A stretch of 64,000 nt of DNA from Cyclobacteriaceae bacterium (GTDB lineage: Bacteria > Bacteroidota > Bacteroidia > Cytophagales > Cyclobacteriaceae): NCBI GenBank assembly GCA_013141055.1, contig JABFRS010000001.1:1674001-1738000 (forward strand), read 5' to 3'. Of this stretch, positions 9,411 to 17,983 are shown in pieces. A program made the translations under genes and the position numbers. How positions within the stretch are numbered: the stretch's first letter is position 1; the number at the start of each line of letters is the position of its first letter. The notes under the pieces are model-generated. The model was not told the origin of the DNA. It saw only the letters and a program-made list of their open reading frames with translations, and did no database searches.

Positions 9411-10484
9411 TCAACCCGAATATAACGCTTTGAACCGAAAAATATTGACCTCTTTGGATAACTCTATTTTGCCCTCCAACCAGTCCGCCAGATGCTGAGC
9501 AAGATAAGGGGCCAAACTTACTCCTTTCGTCCCCAAACCATTGAAAATAATGACATTTTTCTCTTTCAGATGAAATCCCATAAATGGCCTGCGATCTGGA
9601 GTTGTTGGACGAATACCCCAGTCTTGGTGAATGATTTTAAAGGGCACCGCTAACAAAGTTTCGAGCTTTAATTGAAGTTCCTGGCGAGCAGCTTGCGACG
9701 GACTTTCAATAAATGGAGGATGTTGATAAGTAGCTCCCGCATTATATATATTATCCCGCTCGGTTGGCACCAGATATGCTCCACGATTGAACATTCGTGG
9801 AGCAGGGTCATCAAGACTTACCTCAAGCGTTTCACCTTTAAGTGGTTTGAATGGAAGCCAATTGAACCATCGGCTTTGCATATCTGAGAGACCACCAGCG
9901 AATATTATCTTATCAGCTGTAATACTTTTATATCGAACTCCCTTTTCTTCAATTACAAGTTCTTCTTCTGAAAAATGCTCCTCTGCAATAAGATCATTCT
10001 TAAAAAAATAATTCCTTACTGATTCAAGCCATATTCCAACATTTACATATCCTGAGTGAGCTATATCAATTCCCCCAAAAGGATCATTCACCTGATCAAA
10101 TGTTGGCTCATCATAAAACGCAAGAAGAAACTTTGACATTTCTTCTGACTCACTTCTAATTTTCCATTGTAATCTTTCCTCATCAGAGATAGATGGCCGA
10201 TAGATGGGCAGTAGATGAAGAAAGTTTTTATTTAGAATTTTTTCAGCGTCAGAGTAAAATTTTTCAAGCACCGGAAATACGACATCTGCCTTCCATGCTT
10301 TTGTCATGAACTTTCCGGTAATGGGATTAAAGAGACCAGCAGCAACAGAGGATGCACGGGTATTGCCCGGCTTATCAAGCACCAACACAGAATTCCCTCT
10401 CTGAACAAGTTCCCAGGCGAGAGCGCTACCCGCCAGCCCCTGACCAATGATGAGATAGTTGATATGCCTGGCTATTGCTAACAT
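9411..10484 (-). CDS. FAD-dependent oxidoreductase, DAO family
   Basis: The protein has 357 residues. The dinucleotide-binding motif near the N-terminus is YLIIGQGLAGSALAWEL (GxGxxG), with an acidic residue ending the second strand (VLVLDKPG). Further FAD contacts are AAGLFNPITGKFM near residue 49 and the C-terminal FNGLGTKGVSLAPYLAQHL. This is the D-amino-acid oxidase/glycine oxidase superfamily, in the group that resembles the oxidoreductase half of MnmC, but no methyltransferase part is present. The substrate is probably an amine or amino acid; this is family knowledge only. The stop lies 14 bases before the ATG of the outer-membrane hybrid, so the two probably form an operon. Confidence 0.8.
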   Translation of the reverse strand: MLAIARHINYLIIGQGLAGSALAWELVQRGNSVLVLDKPGNTRASSVAAGLFNPITGKFMTKAWKADVVFPVLEKFYSDAEKILNKNFLHLLPIYRPSISDEERLQWKIRSESEEMSKFLLAFYDEPTFDQVNDPFGGIDIAHSGYVNVGIWLESVRNYFFKNDLIAEEHFSEEELVIEEKGVRYKSITADKIIFAGGLSDMQSRWFNWLPFKPLKGETLEVSLDDPAPRMFNRGAYLVPTERDNIYNAGATYQHPPFIESPSQAARQELQLKLETLLAVPFKIIHQDWGIRPTTPDRRPFMGFHLKEKNVIIFNGLGTKGVSLAPYLAQHLADWLEGKIELSKEVNIFRFKALYSG

Positions 10485-10539
10485 TTGAAGATTTGAGTAT
10501 AAGAATCGTTAATTGATATTCGTCATCATTCAACGAACA

Positions 10540-11463
10540 TTATTTTCGATTGGCAAGATATACTCCACTTAGTATTGCTGCCATACCAATGAAGTGCGTG
10601 ACGGTAAGGACTTCGCCATCGAATACTCCCCACATGACAGAAACGATCGGCATCAGGTAAGTAACTGAGCTTGCAAATAATGGAGTGGTCATTTTCACCA
10701 GTTTATTAAAAATGGAGACTGCCACTGCAGTACTCATAAAAGCAAGCAACGCTACAAATCCAAAAGCCTTCCATCCGCCCGAAGTGTTTAGAAGTTTATC
10801 AATGAATCCGGATTGAACAATCATTATCTTAAATGCAGGTTCTGTAGTTTGCTCGACGTGAAAGAAAAGAGCAAAGAGGGCCAGCGGCAAAAGAAGTACT
10901 ACGGAAATACTTGTAATCGTTAGCGAGTTAAGATCCGAGATTTTGAACTTTATAAAATTCAGATTCACTCCATAGAAAGCACACGCTACAACGATCAAAA
11001 GTCCAGCAGCGTTAAATCCTAAAAATCCATCAGGCGACCTTGAAACCATCAGAATTGTAGCTCCGGCCAACCCTATTAATACTCCAAATACAGCACTTCT
11101 TTTAAATACAACATGAAAAAAAAGAACTCCCATAACCATCGTCCATAGTGGAGAAAGTGTATTAAGAATTCCCGCAACGGAACTGCTGATGTATTGTTGA
11201 GCTGTTACAAATAAAAATGCGGGAATAAATACACCCAGCATTCCTGAAATGAATAGTTTACTTATATGCTCTTTCTTGATCAGCTTCCATTTCAGAATTG
11301 CCAACGGAAGAAGAACAATCCCGGCAATTGTAACCCGAAGAGCCGCTACTTCCTGTGGTTGAAACACAACTAATCCTCTCTTCATTAAAATAAATGAAGT
11401 GCCCCAGATCAGGGCAAGGATTAACATAAGAAGTATCGCGAGAGGAGAATTTTTTTGTTCCAA
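10540..11463 (-). CDS. EamA family (DMT) transporter
   Basis: A 307-residue membrane protein with about ten hydrophobic segments in two EamA halves (first half begins LMLILALIWGTSFILMKRG, second half near residue 150 with GLLIVVACAFYGVNLNFIK). Drug/metabolite transporters of this type export amino acids or other small molecules in the inner membrane; the substrate cannot be told. The start used is a TTG at 11463, because the first ATG, at residue 13, would cut into the first membrane helix. It lies 55 bases upstream of the FAD oxidoreductase gene and may be cotranscribed with it. Confidence 0.85.
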   Translation of the reverse strand: MEQKNSPLAILLMLILALIWGTSFILMKRGLVVFQPQEVAALRVTIAGIVLLPLAILKWKLIKKEHISKLFISGMLGVFIPAFLFVTAQQYISSSVAGILNTLSPLWTMVMGVLFFHVVFKRSAVFGVLIGLAGATILMVSRSPDGFLGFNAAGLLIVVACAFYGVNLNFIKFKISDLNSLTITSISVVLLLPLALFALFFHVEQTTEPAFKIMIVQSGFIDKLLNTSGGWKAFGFVALLAFMSTAVAVSIFNKLVKMTTPLFASSVTYLMPIVSVMWGVFDGEVLTVTHFIGMAAILSGVYLANRK

Positions 11464-11520
11464 AGGAAATGGTTGAAGTTATAGTGGCTGGATAATTGTA
11501 ACTTCTATCCAGAAAATGGT

Positions 11521-12555
11521 TTACACAATCTGAAGCGCAAAGACATCATTGATCTCATCCAGAATAGCGTGAACTTCAACATCTGTATCTGCCTCAACTA
11601 ATCTTGATCGATATGGCTTAAAGTCCGGAATGCTCTTGAAATAATTTGCATAATGCCTTCTCATCTCAAACACGCCAAGCCGATCGCCCTTCCAACGAAT
11701 AGAGAAATTAAAATGTTCCCGGCACACGCGAACTCTTTCAGAAATTCCGGGAGAAGTCAAAATCTCACCGGTCTTCATGAAATGTTTAATCTCATTGAAT
11801 ATCCAGGGAGCACCAATTGATGCGCGGCCTATCATGATACCATCAACACCATACTTCGTCTTATACTCCAGTGCTTTTTGAGGTGAATCAACATCCCCAT
11901 TTCCAAAAATTGGAATTTTAATACGTGGATTATTTTTAATTGCTGCGATCAGTGTCCAGTCCGCCTCACCTTTATACATCTGCACTCTGGTGCGACCATG
12001 AATAGTTAATGCTTTTATTCCAATGTCTTGAAGACGTTCAGCTACTTCAGGAACATTTTTAGTTTTTTCATCCCACCCCAAACGAGTCTTTACGGTAACC
12101 GGGAGATGTGTGCATTTGACAATCTCCTCAGTCATCTTCACCATTTTCGGTATATCCTGGAGCAATGCAGCACCAGCTCCACGACATGCTACCGCCTTTA
12201 CAGGACAGCCATAATTAATATCGATGAGATCAGGATTAACGGCGCTGGCAATCTCAGCGGATCCGACCATGTTGCCGATATCGCCTCCAAATAATTGAAT
12301 GCCAATAGGTCGTTCGTATTCAAAAATATCCAACTTTTGACGGCTCTTGGCAGCGTCACGAATCAGACCTTCTGAAGAAATGAATTCAGTATACATTAGA
12401 TCAGCACCACCCGCTTTGCAAACAGCACGAAAAGGTGGATCACTAACATCCTCCATGGGTGCCAGCAAGAGCGGAAAATCGCCTAATTCTATGTTACCAA
12501 TTTTTACCAAGTTGCTTTTCGCGGTTATCCTCGCCAAAAGGGAAGAATTCACCAT
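11521..12555 (-). CDS. dusB: tRNA-dihydrouridine synthase DusB
   Basis: An FMN enzyme that reduces uridine to dihydrouridine in the tRNA D-loop. LLLAPMEDVSDPPFR near residue 30 is the FMN-binding start of the TIM barrel. DINYGCPVKAVACRGAGAAL contains the catalytic cysteine loop, with its Cys in the GxGAxL context, and IHGRTRVQMYKG and GNGDVDSPQKA supply further FMN and phosphate contacts. Length (344 residues) fits DusB. The start was set at the ATG at 12555; a TTG at 12567 is also in frame. The gene is divergent from the CPBP protease, with 41 bases between the starts. Confidence 0.92.
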   Translation of the reverse strand: MVNSSLLARITAKSNLVKIGNIELGDFPLLLAPMEDVSDPPFRAVCKAGGADLMYTEFISSEGLIRDAAKSRQKLDIFEYERPIGIQLFGGDIGNMVGSAEIASAVNPDLIDINYGCPVKAVACRGAGAALLQDIPKMVKMTEEIVKCTHLPVTVKTRLGWDEKTKNVPEVAERLQDIGIKALTIHGRTRVQMYKGEADWTLIAAIKNNPRIKIPIFGNGDVDSPQKALEYKTKYGVDGIMIGRASIGAPWIFNEIKHFMKTGEILTSPGISERVRVCREHFNFSIRWKGDRLGVFEMRRHYANYFKSIPDFKPYRSRLVEADTDVEVHAILDEINDVFALQIV

Positions 12556-12596
12556 ATTTGCCCGCAAAAATAGCCAAAAGCACGCATATCAATTAT

Positions 12597-13523
12597 ATGA
12601 TAGTTTCTCAAAGGCCTCCATTCACTTCCTTAATCACAATTCTCCTTGCAGTTGTAGTTGTAGGATGGTTGTTTGTAGGCCAAACGATCGGAATTGTTGT
12701 TGGCTCATTCATATACGATGGAGATTTTCTGGCAGCCATGACTGATCCGGAGAATCATCCTGAAATAAAACACGCACTGCTTTTTTCTCAGGGAATCGGA
12801 TCTGCCATCGGTTTGATCTTTGTTCCTTATCTGTATCTGAAAACATTTGAACGGCAGGATTTCAGTAATTTTTTTAAGACAGAAAGACAATTGCCCATGG
12901 TCATGGTGATCATTTTTATCATCATCATCTCTTTATCACTTGCTATCTCTCCCATCATGGAGTGGAATTCCAACATTGAATTTCCGGAATGGATGAGTGG
13001 ATTTGGCAATTGGGCAAAGCATACAGAAGATCTTGCCGCAGAGCTTATTAAGACAATTACTTCCAATCTTACTATCGCCGATCTTATTCTGACTTTTATT
13101 GTAGTGGCAGTCATTCCCGCATTAGGTGAAGAAATTGTTTTTCGCGGGATGATTCAAACAGAGATGACACGTGTAGTGAAAAATCCTCATGTTGGGATAT
13201 GGTTGTCAGCTATTCTTTTCAGTGCCATCCATCTTCAATTCATGGGTTTTGTTCCCCGTGTTCTACTCGGTGCACTTTTTGGATATCTTTATTATTGGTC
13301 CGGAAATCTGTGGATTCCTATCCTCGCTCATTTTTTCAATAATGGATTTCAGGTCATTGCTCTTTATCTTTTCCAGAAGGGCATCATCACAATCAATTTA
13401 GAAAGTGCCGAAAGTGCACCTCTCCCAATGGTAGCGATTGCTCTGATCCTTACATTTGCAATCCTCTACTATCTTAGAAATTATTTTAAATCAAGATCAA
13501 CAGCATCCAGTGACTCTTTTTAA
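12597..13523 (+). CDS. CPBP family intramembrane glutamic endopeptidase
   Basis: 308 residues from the ATG at 12597. An upstream in-frame extension to 12459 would run through dusB on the other strand and was rejected. The protein has about eight hydrophobic segments. The Abi/CAAX-protease motifs are present: PALGEEIVFRGMIQTEM (the EExxxR catalytic motif near residue 185), SAIHLQFMGFVPR (the FxxxH-like second motif) and IPILAHFFNNGFQ (the HxxxN third motif). These proteases cleave within the membrane; bacterial members process peptides or modulate signalling, and no substrate can be assigned. It overlaps the start of cdsA, so the two genes are probably translated from one mRNA. Confidence 0.9.
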   Translation: MIVSQRPPFTSLITILLAVVVVGWLFVGQTIGIVVGSFIYDGDFLAAMTDPENHPEIKHALLFSQGIGSAIGLIFVPYLYLKTFERQDFSNFFKTERQLPMVMVIIFIIIISLSLAISPIMEWNSNIEFPEWMSGFGNWAKHTEDLAAELIKTITSNLTIADLILTFIVVAVIPALGEEIVFRGMIQTEMTRVVKNPHVGIWLSAILFSAIHLQFMGFVPRVLLGALFGYLYYWSGNLWIPILAHFFNNGFQVIALYLFQKGIITINLESAESAPLPMVAIALILTFAILYYLRNYFKSRSTASSDSF

Positions 13524-14340
13524 AAACTATAGCAATCTCACTCAACGTCTCATCACAGCCCTGATCGGAGCGGCTGTCATCGTCAGCTGTATCGTATATA
13601 GTGAGTGGACCTACTTTGCAATCTTCTTTCTTATTTGCTTTCTGACCGTACAGGAATTCTACACCCTTGCCGGACTTGATGGCATGGTGGTACAAAAAAC
13701 TTTTGGAACAATCTGTGCAATGAGTCTTTTTACAGTCTCATTTCTGATTGAAGATAAGATTATCTCTTCCAGCTTTTACTTTTTGATCTTCCCGATGCTC
13801 TCCTGCGTGTACATGATCAAACTTTATAAAAAATTTGAACGAAAACCTTTCACCAACATAGCCTATACTTTTCTTGGGATCTTCTATGTGGCTGTTCCGT
13901 ATTCATTATTAAATATTGCTGTGTTTGAAAATGGTACGTATAATTTTGAGATCATTTTCGGATGCTTGTTTATTTTATGGGCCAGCGATTCCGGTGCTTA
14001 TATAGCCGGCACCTTGTTCGGAAAAAGGAAATTGTTTGAGCGCATCTCACCAAAAAAATCATGGGAAGGTGCAGTGGGCGGAGCGGTACTTGCATTCTGC
14101 TTTGCTTTCCTGATGAATAACTTTTTCCACTCCCTTGAGTTATGGCAATGGCTATCGGTCACATCAATTATCATTGTTGGAGGAACGTATGGCGATTTGA
14201 TAGAATCTCTTTTGAAGAGAAGCATTGAAATAAAAGATTCCGGAAACATTCTACCTGGTCACGGGGGCTTTCTGGATCGCTTTGACGGGCTGTTGATCTC
14301 CGCTCCGTTTATCGTCGCATTTCTGGAGATATTCCCATAG
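13510..14340 (+). CDS. cdsA: Phosphatidate cytidylyltransferase CdsA
   Basis: The enzyme makes CDP-diacylglycerol from phosphatidate and CTP, the branch point for phospholipid headgroups. The family signature at the C-terminus is clear: ISPKKSWEGAVGG, then GGTYGDLIESLLKRSIEIKD and LPGHGGFLDRFDGLL. There are about eight membrane segments. The start is uncertain. The GTG at 13510 gives a normal N-terminus (NYSNLTQRLITALIG) and overlaps the protease gene by 14 bases; an ATG at 13456 would add 18 residues encoded inside the protease gene in another frame. Phosphatidylserine decarboxylase, a later step of the same lipid pathway, lies 1.6 kb downstream. Confidence 0.92.
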   Translation: MTLFKNYSNLTQRLITALIGAAVIVSCIVYSEWTYFAIFFLICFLTVQEFYTLAGLDGMVVQKTFGTICAMSLFTVSFLIEDKIISSSFYFLIFPMLSCVYMIKLYKKFERKPFTNIAYTFLGIFYVAVPYSLLNIAVFENGTYNFEIIFGCLFILWASDSGAYIAGTLFGKRKLFERISPKKSWEGAVGGAVLAFCFAFLMNNFFHSLELWQWLSVTSIIIVGGTYGDLIESLLKRSIEIKDSGNILPGHGGFLDRFDGLLISAPFIVAFLEIFP

Positions 14341-14371
14341 TATTTACTTCCTTCCGGGTGGTTTTTTACCA

Positions 14372-14415
14372 GTATTTGAAATACAGGTTATTTCGAAATA
14401 AACCGCTCCTGCGGT
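14372..14415. repeat. Cluster of three short inverted repeats after cdsA
   Basis: The gap after cdsA (14341-14602) holds no convincing gene. It contains, back to back, GTATTtgaAATAC (14372-14384), the perfect palindrome TTATTTCGAAATAA (14388-14401) and ACCGCtcctGCGGT (14402-14415). None is followed by a run of T on either strand, so this is not a standard intrinsic terminator. It may be an mRNA 3'-end structure or binding sites; no function is claimed. Confidence 0.4.
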
Positions 14416-14504
14416 GCATTTAAAACCTATTTTATTTCATCCTTTGTTAATGTCCAGAACAATCTACTTTTTCTCTTTTACTGACTCTATATCTCTAAAT
14501 TATC

Positions 14505-14538
14505 TATCTTTGCAACCGTTTTCGGGTCATAATACCCG
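14505..14538 (+). promoter_or_regulatory. Putative promoter and 5'-UTR hairpin of the glutamate dehydrogenase gene
   Basis: TATCTTTG at 14505-14512 matches the Bacteroidota -7 element TAnnTTTG. No good -33 TTG is seen. Ten bases later the leader carries the dyad CGGGTcataatACCCG (14523-14538), which can fold into a 5-bp stem or serve as an operator near the transcription start. The leader to the ATG at 14603 would be about 85 bases. Confidence 0.5.
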
Positions 14539-14602
14539 CAATTCTAAAATGAACGATCTTTCAGTTCCATCGTTGGAATCACATATTAAATTCATTTAAC
14601 AA

Positions 14603-15877
14603 ATGGCTTATATAGAACCTGCTCCTTTGCTTGACAAAGAGAATCCATTCGAGGCAATGATGTCCCGCTTTCAGACAGCCTCACAGATACTCGGATTGGA
14701 AGAACAAATTTATAATGTGCTAAAGGTGCCTGCACGACAGGTCATTGTTTCCCTTCCTGTTACAATGGATGACGGAAGCATTCGTGTATTTGAAGGCTAT
14801 CGCGTTATTCATTCAACGATCCTCGGACCTTCAAAGGGAGGAATTCGTTTCGATCCGCACGTAAATCTTGATGAAGTAAAAGCTCTTGCTGCCTGGATGA
14901 CATGGAAGTGTGCTGTTGTTGATATTCCATACGGTGGCGCAAAAGGTGGAGTGAATTGCAATCCACGCGAAATGTCTGCTGGCGAAATAGAACGTCTGAT
15001 GCGTTCCTATACATTGGCCATGGTAGACATCTTCGGTGCCGATAAAGATATTCCTGCCCCTGATATGGGAACAGGTCCTCGCGAAATGGCGTGGTTAATG
15101 GATGAATATTCCCGTACACGTGGTATGACAGTCAACGCAGTTGTTACTGGTAAACCAATTGTGTTAGGCGGATCATTAGGAAGAACAGAAGCAACGGGTC
15201 GCGGTGTGATGGTGGCAACACTTGCTGCTATGGGTAAGTTAAAGATCAATCCGTACAACGCAACATGTGCTGTTCAGGGTTTTGGAAATGTTGGTATGTG
15301 GGCAGCACGTTTGCTGGAAGAACGTGGATTAAAGATCGTTGCGATCAGTGATTTGTCCGGAGCTTATTACAATGAGAACGGGATAGATATCGATAAAGCT
15401 GTTAAATATCGTGACGGCAACAATGGTACTTTAGAGGGTTTCACAGAAGCACAAAAGATCGATGGACAGGATCTGCTGACATTGCCTGTGGATGTCTTGG
15501 TTCCTGCTGCAACAGAAGATGTGATCACTACAAACAATGCTGCAAAAGTTCAGGCCAAGCTTATTGTTGAAGGTGCTAATGGACCAACCTCTTCAAAAGC
15601 TGACAATATTATATACGGAAAGGGTATTAGCGTAGTGCCGGACATTTTGGCCAATGCTGGTGGTGTGACAGTGTCGTATTTCGAGTGGGTACAAAATCGC
15701 CTTGGCTATAAATGGACAGCAGAGCGCGTTAATCGTCGAAGCGACCGGATCATGAAAGACGCCTTTGATAATGTATTCCGCGTTGCAACTGAATACAAAG
15801 TCTCCATGCGTATTGCTGCCTATATGGTAGCTATTGACAAGGTTTCAAAGACCTACAAGTATCGCGGCGGATATTGA
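14603..15877 (+). CDS. Glutamate dehydrogenase (Glu/Leu/Phe/Val dehydrogenase family, GdhA/RocG type)
   Basis: 424 residues, as expected for the short hexameric class. The enzyme interconverts glutamate with 2-oxoglutarate and ammonia. GPSKGGIRF and KCAVVDIPYGGAKGGV around residues 74-118 hold the substrate-binding and catalytic lysines. PAPDMGTGPREMAW follows, and the Rossmann motif VQGFGNVGMWAA is near residue 228. The C-terminus LANAGGVTVSYFEWVQN is diagnostic for the glutamate rather than the leucine class. NAD or NADP use cannot be told with certainty. It has its own promoter-like element and is closed by an intrinsic terminator at 15931. Confidence 0.93.
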   Translation: MAYIEPAPLLDKENPFEAMMSRFQTASQILGLEEQIYNVLKVPARQVIVSLPVTMDDGSIRVFEGYRVIHSTILGPSKGGIRFDPHVNLDEVKALAAWMTWKCAVVDIPYGGAKGGVNCNPREMSAGEIERLMRSYTLAMVDIFGADKDIPAPDMGTGPREMAWLMDEYSRTRGMTVNAVVTGKPIVLGGSLGRTEATGRGVMVATLAAMGKLKINPYNATCAVQGFGNVGMWAARLLEERGLKIVAISDLSGAYYNENGIDIDKAVKYRDGNNGTLEGFTEAQKIDGQDLLTLPVDVLVPAATEDVITTNNAAKVQAKLIVEGANGPTSSKADNIIYGKGISVVPDILANAGGVTVSYFEWVQNRLGYKWTAERVNRRSDRIMKDAFDNVFRVATEYKVSMRIAAYMVAIDKVSKTYKYRGGY

Positions 15878-15930
15878 TTTTCCGGAAAAGTTTCTAATTA
15901 CGAATAAGAATCTTTCAGGTAACTTTGCAA

Positions 15931-15960
15931 GGCAAGCCGAAAAGCTTGCCTTTTTCTTTT
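15931..15960 (+). terminator. Intrinsic terminator of the glutamate dehydrogenase gene
   Basis: Perfect 7-bp stem GGCAAGC/GCTTGCC with loop CGAAAA (15931-15950) followed by TTTTTCTTTT. A -7-like TAACTTTG lies just before it at 15920-15927. A transcript started there would carry the hairpin at its 5' end and lead into psd 20 bases later, so a second role in psd expression is possible. Confidence 0.85.
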
Positions 15961-15972
15961 AACACTATTTTT

Positions 15973-16629
15973 ATGACTATTCACAAGGAAGGAAGAACTC
16001 TGCTGTTTGTTTTACTAATCATTTTCGTTGTCATCAACGGAGCAGTGGCTTATTATGCACCAGACTCAACTACACTTCAGGGTTTTGTAATATTTGCGAG
16101 TGTCCTGTTTTATATGGTCATTCTTCAGTTTTTCAGAAGCCCCATATTCTCTATTACAAAAGACGGCAAGACAGTTCTAGCTCCCGCCGATGGAAAAGTA
16201 GTGGTGATCGAGGACACAGAAGAAACAGAATACCTGAAATCAAAAAGAAAGCAGATCTCAATATTCATGTCACCAATTAATGTGCATGTTAATCGCATGC
16301 CCGTGGGCGGAACAATCAGCTACTTTAAGTATCATCCAGGTAAATACCTCGTTGCATGGCACCCAAAGTCCAGCACAGAAAATGAGCGCACTACGGTGGT
16401 AACTAAAATGCAGAACGGAACAGAAGTATTATTTCGTCAGATTGCAGGCGCACTGGCACGAAGGATTAAATGGTATGTCAAAGAAGGCGATAGCCTGGAG
16501 CAAGGGCAGGAATTCGGATTTATAAAATTTGGATCACGCGTTGATATTTATCTTCCATTAGATGCAAAGGTGAAAGTGAATATTGGAGATATTACAAAAG
16601 GCGGAAGAACAGTAATCGCTGAGATCTAA
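15973..16629 (+). CDS. psd: Phosphatidylserine decarboxylase proenzyme, short (archaeal-type) form
   Basis: 218 residues from the ATG at 15973; the longer frame begins at a TTG inside the upstream terminator and is rejected. Two N-terminal membrane helices (LLFVLLIIFVVINGAVAYY, then VIFASVLFYMVILQFF) anchor the protein. PADGKVVVIED and FMSPINVHVNRMP are family motifs. The self-cleavage serine that becomes the pyruvoyl group is in IKFGSRVDIYLP near residue 195. The enzyme turns phosphatidylserine into phosphatidylethanolamine, the main Bacteroidota phospholipid. CdsA, two genes upstream, supplies the CDP-diacylglycerol used earlier in this route. Confidence 0.92.
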   Translation: MTIHKEGRTLLFVLLIIFVVINGAVAYYAPDSTTLQGFVIFASVLFYMVILQFFRSPIFSITKDGKTVLAPADGKVVVIEDTEETEYLKSKRKQISIFMSPINVHVNRMPVGGTISYFKYHPGKYLVAWHPKSSTENERTTVVTKMQNGTEVLFRQIAGALARRIKWYVKEGDSLEQGQEFGFIKFGSRVDIYLPLDAKVKVNIGDITKGGRTVIAEI

Positions 16630-16669
16630 GAAATCTCTTCATCTGAATTCCAACCACTATCAAAGCAAT

Positions 16670-17824
16670 TTAAAGTTTTGATAAGGCTGAAATATACCGA
16701 TCCGGAATATCTCCCTTCGTTGCTGTTTGATAGTCACTGTAGCTGCACGCAACAATACTATTTCTTGTATACGGACCCTTTGAGGGCATTGGAATTTCCA
16801 TCCACCAGCGCTCAGTGAATTTGCTCTTATAGAAAATCAATACCTCAGGTTCAACAGGCATGGATACTTTAAACTTGGTGAAGTCATTACTCTTGAAATC
16901 CTGTTCATTCTTACGATTATAGAATCCTTCAATGAAATACCAGATCATCGTTGCCGTAACAGACGCTGTCTTCTTATGATCATCATCCAGATCAGGGCTA
17001 TATCCATAAAATCCAACAGAACTCAATTTCTCATTCAATCCTGCGTACCAGCATATCTGACATGCATCCTCGCCGCTCAATCCAAATGGCTGGGCACTAT
17101 CACTACCAGGAGCATCTGAAGAACGAATTGCCGTTATATCAAAAGACATCAAATCAGCCTGTCGAATGGCTGGTTCTATTTCACCAAGATTGGTCCGCAT
17201 TTGTCCCACACGAAATGCTTCAAAATATAATTTCTCCAATACACCGATTGATGTTGGATCTATAAGATAACTCTGATAGGCTAGATGAGTGTAACCCAAA
17301 AGATAATTAGGTTCATGTAGTAGAATTTTATGCAAATGTTTACGATTGGCCGGCGCACCATGCTTGTCTTCAAGATCCAGAAAAGCATCTACATTGAGGA
17401 GGTTGACCAGTTTATCAAAGCCCTCGTATGCCCAGAACTGGCCATAGTCTAGATCATGTGAACCTCCTATAATAACCGGAAGCACATTATTCTCCAGTAA
17501 AATTCTGCAGACTTCACTCAGTCTTACGTACGTCTCATCCAGATCGATACCCTGATTAAGATTACCAAGGTCGATAACCCTGTAGCTTCCTGCTCCCTTT
17601 TTTAATTGATAGAGTTTTTTTCTGATCTCATCCGGAGCACTGCTTTTACCTGCATGATGACCTGCACCTCTTGTTTCATTAATTCCGATAATGGCTATTT
17701 GAGCTTCCTTATAATCCGGTATCTTCTCTCCATAGATCTTAATATTTTTTAAAACCGAGGAAGTTGAGCTGATTGATGAATAAACTGATTCATCAATTGG
17801 AGAAAAGAGAATGGTCAAATCCAT
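16670..17824 (-). CDS. Arginase-fold protein (formimidoylglutamase-like) with incomplete metal site
   Basis: 384 residues from the ATG at 17824; a TTG eight codons earlier is less likely. The ureohydrolase fold is shown by IGINETRGAGHHAGKSSAPD, VIIGGSHDLDYGQF, NVDAFLDLEDKHG and MSFDITAIRSSDAPG. In active arginases and agmatinases these motifs are GGxH, DAHxD and SxDxD. Here the histidine of DAHxD is Phe and the second aspartate of SxDxD is Thr, so two of the usual six manganese ligands are missing. Similar proteins are common in Bacteroidota and are often annotated formimidoylglutamase. Whether this clade is active is not known to me. It stands alone, convergent with psd. Confidence 0.75.
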   Translation of the reverse strand: MDLTILFSPIDESVYSSISSTSSVLKNIKIYGEKIPDYKEAQIAIIGINETRGAGHHAGKSSAPDEIRKKLYQLKKGAGSYRVIDLGNLNQGIDLDETYVRLSEVCRILLENNVLPVIIGGSHDLDYGQFWAYEGFDKLVNLLNVDAFLDLEDKHGAPANRKHLHKILLHEPNYLLGYTHLAYQSYLIDPTSIGVLEKLYFEAFRVGQMRTNLGEIEPAIRQADLMSFDITAIRSSDAPGSDSAQPFGLSGEDACQICWYAGLNEKLSSVGFYGYSPDLDDDHKKTASVTATMIWYFIEGFYNRKNEQDFKSNDFTKFKVSMPVEPEVLIFYKSKFTERWWMEIPMPSKGPYTRNSIVACSYSDYQTATKGDIPDRYISALSKL

Positions 17825-17930
17825 GCCTGTAGTTGGGTGGTGTAACAAATCTACTAAACGTTAACCGTAAACTATTAATCGCGACAACTCCTATCCACAT
17901 TAAATCCTTTGTCGAAGAATCCGAAGCATA

Positions 17931-17961
17931 AAAAAAACCCTCTGGCTTTCACCAGAGGGTT
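17931..17961 (-). terminator. Intrinsic terminator of nqrF
   Basis: On the minus strand a 10-bp stem AACCCTCTGG/CCAGAGGGTT with a 6-base loop (17936-17961) is followed by seven or eight T. It lies 22 bases after the nqrF stop. Confidence 0.9.
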
Positions 17962-17983
17962 CATTTTAAAATTATTAGAAAAA

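Noticed and set aside
12459..12596. N-terminal extension of the CPBP protease
   Set aside because: It is antisense to dusB, lacks a membrane or signal pattern, and the ATG at 12597 gives the normal family start.
14414..14599. 61-codon frame between cdsA and glutamate dehydrogenase
   Set aside because: It overlaps the TATCTTTG promoter element and the 5'-UTR dyad, has no family resemblance and ends just before the next start; more likely leader DNA.
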